Shown: piece by piece, positions 13,532 through 17,444 of the stretch
Layout: every line of letters begins with the position of its first letter
Position numbering within the stretch: position 1 is the stretch's first letter
Source of the DNA: Lachnospiraceae bacterium UBA3689
GTDB lineage: Bacteria > Bacillota > Clostridia > Lachnospirales > Lachnospiraceae
Direction of reading: 5' to 3'
DNA: 17,444 bases
Assembly: GCA_002371465.1 (NCBI GenBank)
Contig: DFIU01000029.1
Coordinates: 1-17,444 of the forward strand
Translations under genes and position numbers: made by a program
Notes under the pieces: model-generated
Databases searched by the model: none
What the model was told of the DNA's origin: nothing
What the model saw: only the letters and a program-made list of their open reading frames with translations

Positions 13532-13540
13532 TGTTATAAT
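13532..13540 (+). promoter_or_regulatory. Extended -10 promoter of the DUF1700-fbp-alaX operon
   Basis: TGTTATAAT contains a perfect TATAAT (13535-13540) with the upstream TG of extended -10 promoters. No convincing -35 is seen, as that position is occupied by the tRNA terminator. The start codon follows 32 bases later. Confidence 0.6.
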
Positions 13541-13572
13541 GGGACTATCGATATCACAACAGGAGACCTGCT

Positions 13573-14247
13573 ATGACGAAAATAGAATTCATCCGGACGC
13601 TTACGGAAAAGCTGTATGAGGGGATGCCCAGGGCACAGGTACTAAGCCACGCCCGCTACTATGAGGGTTATATCGACGGCGAGATGGCGAGAGGCAAGAC
13701 CCAGGAAGAGGCTGTTGCGGATCTGGGCGATCCGCTCCTCATTGCCAGAAATCTCCTGGATTCCCCCCAGCAGACCGGTTCCTTCTTTGGAACTCTGGTT
13801 CAGGACCAGGAGGATACTTATGCAGAGGGAACTTACCAGGGAGAAAACCACCATTCGGATGAAGAAGTGAAGGCAGCAGCAAAGGACGAGTCGGTATTAA
13901 GTGACAATGTTCCGGATGAGGATGACGGGGCGGATAAGCCGCAGACTGAAGAATCCGGCATGGAAGATCCGTCCTCTGACCCGACTGCCGGAACTGATGC
14001 GCAGCCGGGAGATGATGAAGATGACAGGGGAGATGAGGGCAGGGAGGAACAGCGTGCGGTCGGATCCTTTCCTGAAGAAAAGGGAGCATTTCGCTGGGAT
14101 CTTGCTGCCGCAGCTATTGCCTTTATAATTGGACTGACGGCCGTGATCTGGCTGATCGGAAAGCTGTTTCGGGCTCTGGGCCCTGCTGGAATTGTGATAC
14201 TGGCGGCTGTTTTTGCAGCTTATTTTATTTATCACCTGAGACGCTGA
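13573..14247 (+). CDS. HAAS-domain (DUF1700) membrane protein
   Basis: A 224-residue protein of unknown function. Residues 1-62 form the helical HAAS-like domain common at the N-terminus of DUF1700 proteins (MTKIEFIRTLTEKL...YYEGYIDGEMARGKTQEEAVADLGDP, read here in two pieces). Residues about 78-170 are a strongly acidic, Asp/Glu/Gly/Pro-rich segment predicted to be disordered. Two transmembrane helices follow (about 177-197 and 203-220), ending in the basic HLRR. AGGAG lies about 8 bases before ATG 13573. Relatives usually sit beside a PadR-type regulator; here none is present and the gene instead leads into fbp, with 14 bases between stop and the next start. A membrane signalling or anti-sigma-like role is only an inference. 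Confidence 0.8.
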   Translation: MTKIEFIRTLTEKLYEGMPRAQVLSHARYYEGYIDGEMARGKTQEEAVADLGDPLLIARNLLDSPQQTGSFFGTLVQDQEDTYAEGTYQGENHHSDEEVKAAAKDESVLSDNVPDEDDGADKPQTEESGMEDPSSDPTAGTDAQPGDDEDDRGDEGREEQRAVGSFPEEKGAFRWDLAAAAIAFIIGLTAVIWLIGKLFRALGPAGIVILAAVFAAYFIYHLRR

Positions 14248-14248
14248 T

Positions 14249-14254
14249 AAGGAG
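14249..14254 (+). promoter_or_regulatory. fbp ribosome binding site, which favours a TTG start
   Basis: AAGGAG ends only 1 base before ATG 14256, too close to be used normally, but 7 bases before the in-frame TTG 14262. The two candidate starts differ by two codons. Confidence 0.6.
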
Positions 14255-14261
14255 CATGCAA

Positions 14262-16217
14262 TTGGAAAGTCTGGAGAAGAAATATCTGGAACGAATGTCG
14301 GAACTGTATCCGTCCATTGCGAAAACGTCAACGGAGATCATTAATCTGTCTTCCATTTTAAACCTTCCGAAGGGGACGGAGCATTTTATCACGGACATTC
14401 ATGGGGAATATGAGGCGTTTTCTCACGTACTCAGAAATGGATCGGGCGCGGTACGGAAAAAAGTGACCGAGGTGTATGGGAGAACGTTGTCCGCAGAGGA
14501 TATCCGGGAATTGTCAACCCTGATTTATTATCCGAAGGAGAAGATTGATCTTGTTCGGACGGAAAAGAGCGGGGAGGAAATGAAGGACTGGTACAAGGTG
14601 ATGCTCTATCGGCTGATTGCGGTCTGCCGCTATACAGCGAGTAAGTATACCCGCAGCAAGGTCCGGTCCATGCTGCCGCCCGATTTTGCCTATGTTATTG
14701 AAGAACTGATTACGGAACGGGATGATATTGAAGACAAAGAAGCGTACTATGAAGAAATCATCAATACGATTATCCGGATCCAGCGTGCGGATGAGTGTAT
14801 TATTTCCCTGGCAGAGCTGATACCGAAGCTGACGGTGGACCATCTTCATATCCTTGGGGATATTTATGACCGGGGCGACGGGGCTCCGGAAATCATGGAC
14901 AAGTTGATGGAATATCACAGCCTCGACATTCAGTGGGGCAACCACGATATTGTCTGGATGGGAGCGGCGGCGGGCCAGCTTTGCTGTATCGCCAACGTCG
15001 TGCGGGTCTGCGCCCGCTATGGGAACTTAGATACGTTGGAGGACGGATATGGTATCAATCTTCTTCCTCTTGCTACCTTTGCGCTGAAGACCTATCGGGA
15101 CGATCCGTGCAGGCAGTTTCGGCTGAAGCGGGAGGACAGGACAGCTTCCAGTGAAGAGACGGGCATCGAAATGCAAATTCATAAGGCAATTACTATCATT
15201 CAGTTTAAGCTTCAGGGCCAGCTGGCGAAGAAGAGACCGGATTTTCATATGGAGGACCGCGCAGTCTTAAATTTCATAGACTATGAGAACGGAACTTTTA
15301 CGCAGGCTGGGAAGACCTACCCTCTTTTGGACTGCCGCTTTCCGACTGTAGATCCCAAAGACCCGAATTCTCTGACAGAAGAAGAGGAGCAGGTGATGAG
15401 GAGGCTGAAAAGCGCCTTTCTGGGGTGCAGAAGGCTGCAGAAGCATATGATGTTTTTGCTCAACAATGGCTCTTTATATAAAGTGGACAATGGAAACCTG
15501 CTGTACCACGGCTGTATGCCTCTCGACAGGGACGGAAACTTTAAGAATGTGGAACTTTACGGAAACCTGTACCGGGGCAAGGATCTCTATGACCACCTGG
15601 ACACCTATATCCGACGGGCGTTTTTCTCAACCGATCCCGGGCACAGAGAAAAGGGCAAGGATATCCTGTGGTGGATCTGGTGCTCCGCGGATTCCCCGCT
15701 TTTTGGGAAAAACAGGATGGCTACCTTTGAACGATATTTTTTGGAAGACAGGCAGGCGTGGGAGGAAAAAAAGAATGCTTATTATCAGCTTCTTGACCGT
15801 GAGGATGTCGTGGAACGAATTTTAGATGAATTTGGTTTAAGAGGAGAACACTGTCACATTATCAACGGTCATGTTCCTGTAAAGAAGGGCGAGCAGCCGA
15901 TGCGGTGCGGAGGCAGAGTGCTGATTATTGACGGCGGTTTTTCCAAAGCCTATCAGGGAGAGACCGGAATTGCAGGATATACGCTTATTTTTAATTCATG
16001 GGGGCTCAGACTGGTGGCGCATGAGCCTTTTACCTCTACGGAAGATGCCATTTTAAGAGGAACGGATATTCATTCGGACCGCGTGATGGTTGAAAAATAT
16101 ACGACCCGGCTGACGGTAGGGGACACGGATCGGGGACAGGACCTCAGGGAACGGATCAGGGAACTGGAAGAACTGCTGGAGGCATATCGAAGCGGAAGGA
16201 TAGCAGAAAAGGCATAA
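14262..16217 (+). CDS. fbp: Fructose-1,6-bisphosphatase class III
   Basis: A 651-residue gluconeogenic enzyme that hydrolyses fructose-1,6-bisphosphate to fructose-6-phosphate in the cytoplasm. It is the Firmicutes-type class III enzyme, unrelated in fold to the E. coli class I enzyme. STEIINLSSILNLPKGTEHFITDIHGEYEAF near the N-terminus is diagnostic (cited by its parts: STEIINL, LNLPKGTEHF, DIHGEYEAF). The calcineurin-like metal-binding set is DIHG, GDIYDRGDGAPEIMD and GNHDIVWMGAA, with INGHVPVKKGEQP and IIDGGFSKAYQ later in the chain. Length equals the family norm. The start is either TTG 14262, with an ideally spaced AAGGAG, or ATG 14256, two codons earlier. It lies 14 bases after the DUF1700 gene and 3 bases before the AlaX-like gene, so the three are probably one operon. 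Confidence 0.96.
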   Translation: MESLEKKYLERMSELYPSIAKTSTEIINLSSILNLPKGTEHFITDIHGEYEAFSHVLRNGSGAVRKKVTEVYGRTLSAEDIRELSTLIYYPKEKIDLVRTEKSGEEMKDWYKVMLYRLIAVCRYTASKYTRSKVRSMLPPDFAYVIEELITERDDIEDKEAYYEEIINTIIRIQRADECIISLAELIPKLTVDHLHILGDIYDRGDGAPEIMDKLMEYHSLDIQWGNHDIVWMGAAAGQLCCIANVVRVCARYGNLDTLEDGYGINLLPLATFALKTYRDDPCRQFRLKREDRTASSEETGIEMQIHKAITIIQFKLQGQLAKKRPDFHMEDRAVLNFIDYENGTFTQAGKTYPLLDCRFPTVDPKDPNSLTEEEEQVMRRLKSAFLGCRRLQKHMMFLLNNGSLYKVDNGNLLYHGCMPLDRDGNFKNVELYGNLYRGKDLYDHLDTYIRRAFFSTDPGHREKGKDILWWIWCSADSPLFGKNRMATFERYFLEDRQAWEEKKNAYYQLLDREDVVERILDEFGLRGEHCHIINGHVPVKKGEQPMRCGGRVLIIDGGFSKAYQGETGIAGYTLIFNSWGLRLVAHEPFTSTEDAILRGTDIHSDRVMVEKYTTRLTVGDTDRGQDLRERIRELEELLEAYRSGRIAEKA

Positions 16218-16220
16218 GAA

Positions 16221-17399
16221 ATGAGGGACTCAAGTACAGTTGTGACAAAAAAACTCTATGATGACGCCTATCTGACTTCCTTTACGGCGACGGTCCTTTT
16301 CGCGGACGGAAAGGATATCGTGCTGGATCAGACCGCCTTTTTCCCGGAGGAGGGCGGGCAGAGTCCCGATCACGGTCAGCTGGGCGGTTTTGAAGTGGAG
16401 GATGTTCAGATTGTGGACGGAGCGATCCACCATTTTCTAAAGATCCGGCCCGAAGATGAAGAAGAGGCAGAGAGGATCTTCAGGATCGGCGGTCGGGTCG
16501 GCGGCAGCATCGACTGGGAAGAGCGTTATTCCAATATGCAGATGCATTCCGGGGAACATATCTTCTCCGGGCTGGTCTTCCGGCATTTTGGCTATGACAA
16601 CGTCGGTTTTCATCTGAGCCCCAGGGAAATGACGATGGACTTTGAAGGACCGATTCCGGAAGCGGCGCTCAAGGAGATCGAGTGGGAGGCCAATGAGGCG
16701 GTCCGGAAAAATATCAGGACCAAGGTCATTTTCCCATCCAAAGAAGAGCGGGAGGGCATGGAGTACCGGAGCAAGCTGGACCTTAAAGGACCGGTTCGGA
16801 TTGTCATCTATTCGGGCTATGACGCCTGCGCCTGCTGTGCGCCCCATGTCGCCAGTACGGCGGAGATCGGTCTGATCAAGGTTGTTGGATCCCAGAACTG
16901 GAAGGGCGGGACCCGGGTGAGCCTTGTCTGCGGCAGGCGGGCTCTGGAACTGTTCCTGCGGGACCATGAGATCGTCACTAAGACGGCGGGCTTTTTGTCC
17001 GCTCCTGCGGAGTCCATCTATGATCTGACCGTCAAGTCCAAACAGGACCTGATCGCTTTAAAAGCTGAGATCCGGGACCTGGGAAGTCAGCTGTTGGAGG
17101 CAAAGGCAGCTTCGATTCCAAAAACGGAGGATCATGTGGTCCTCTTTGCGGCAAGCGCGGACCTGAAGGCTGCCCGCAAGGTCATCAACTGCCTGGTAAA
17201 AGACCACGACGGCTACTGCGCGGTCTTTACCGGATCGGAAGCGGAGGGCTGGTCCTATGTGATCGGCTCGGCAAAAAAAGACTGCCGGGAAGTCGGCAAG
17301 CGGCTCAAAGACCGGTTATCCGCCCGGGGAGGCGGCAAGCCGGAGATGATCCAGGGCTCTGTCAAAGCGGGAGAGGGAGCGATTCGGGCTTGCTTTTAA
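16221..17399 (+). CDS. Alanyl-tRNA editing protein (AlaX-like, with DHHA1 domain)
   Basis: A 392-residue free-standing relative of the editing half of alanyl-tRNA synthetase, which hydrolyses Ser- or Gly-tRNA(Ala) in trans. The N-terminal domain has TAFFPEEGGQSPDHG (38-52), like the AlaRS second domain. The zinc and catalytic motifs are HSGEH (H109, H113) and CCAPH (C205, H209), followed by VVGSQNWKGGTRVSLVCGRRAL. A linker of helices (about 240-300) leads to a DHHA1 domain ending in ARGGGKPEMIQGSVKAGEGA. No aminoacylation domain is present, so it cannot charge tRNA. This is the long AlaX form. ATG 16221 lies 3 bases after the fbp stop with AAAAGG as a weak ribosome binding site, so translation probably relies partly on coupling to fbp. 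Confidence 0.9.
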   Translation: MRDSSTVVTKKLYDDAYLTSFTATVLFADGKDIVLDQTAFFPEEGGQSPDHGQLGGFEVEDVQIVDGAIHHFLKIRPEDEEEAERIFRIGGRVGGSIDWEERYSNMQMHSGEHIFSGLVFRHFGYDNVGFHLSPREMTMDFEGPIPEAALKEIEWEANEAVRKNIRTKVIFPSKEEREGMEYRSKLDLKGPVRIVIYSGYDACACCAPHVASTAEIGLIKVVGSQNWKGGTRVSLVCGRRALELFLRDHEIVTKTAGFLSAPAESIYDLTVKSKQDLIALKAEIRDLGSQLLEAKAASIPKTEDHVVLFAASADLKAARKVINCLVKDHDGYCAVFTGSEAEGWSYVIGSAKKDCREVGKRLKDRLSARGGGKPEMIQGSVKAGEGAIRACF

Positions 17400-17444
17400 A
17401 AATTGTCTTTAAAAATTAGCCTCAATTATTCACCGTCATGCGGT

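Overview
The window reads as a chromosomal segment of a low-to-moderate GC Gram-positive anaerobe (Bacillota, Clostridia; Lachnospiraceae is my best guess, by inference only). Supporting signs are strong AGGAGG-type ribosome binding sites, TTG start codons, sigma-A promoters with textbook 17-bp spacing, a class III fructose-1,6-bisphosphatase, a HAAS/DUF1700 membrane protein and PTS genes of Gram-positive type. Nothing looks like a phage, insertion sequence, integron or CRISPR array.

Layout. At the left edge is the 3' part of a tRNA-Leu(TAA) with a strong terminator, followed by a polyprenyl-phosphate glycosyltransferase and a convergent DNA-deoxyinosine glycosylase. After a 445-base gene-free stretch with several inverted repeats comes a sugar locus on the + strand: a LacI-type repressor, an amylosucrase-family (GH13_4) enzyme with a very unusual 215-residue Lys/Ala-rich tail, a HAD phosphatase that overlaps it by 4 bases, a sucrose-type PTS EIIBCA permease, then HPr (ptsH) and Enzyme I (ptsI). 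Next are a predicted 10-TM heavy-metal/manganese exporter, an Rrf2 regulator with three clustered cysteines, and cysteine synthase (cysK). A complete tRNA-Arg(ACG) with its promoter and terminator follows. The last block is a tight trio: a DUF1700 membrane protein, class III fbp and an AlaX-like alanyl-tRNA editing protein.

How the genes fit together. The sugar locus looks like a self-contained sucrose module. EIIBCA plus HPr and EI would import sucrose as sucrose-6-phosphate, and the LacI protein probably binds similar TGAAAnCGAT-type operators found just downstream of its own promoter and of the EII promoter. The expected GH32 sucrose-6-phosphate hydrolase and fructokinase are absent from the window. 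In the usual hydrolase position sit an amylosucrase homologue and a translationally coupled HAD-IIB phosphatase. This suggests, as a hypothesis, a route in which sucrose-6-phosphate is dephosphorylated inside the cell and the sucrose is then used by transglucosylation, storing glucose as alpha-glucan and releasing fructose. Two protein features stand out: the histone-H1-like tail on the amylosucrase homologue, and an HPr with the normal His15 but Lys where the regulatory Ser46 should be.

Limits: all assignments come from reading motifs by eye. No database search, structure prediction or folding-energy calculation was run.
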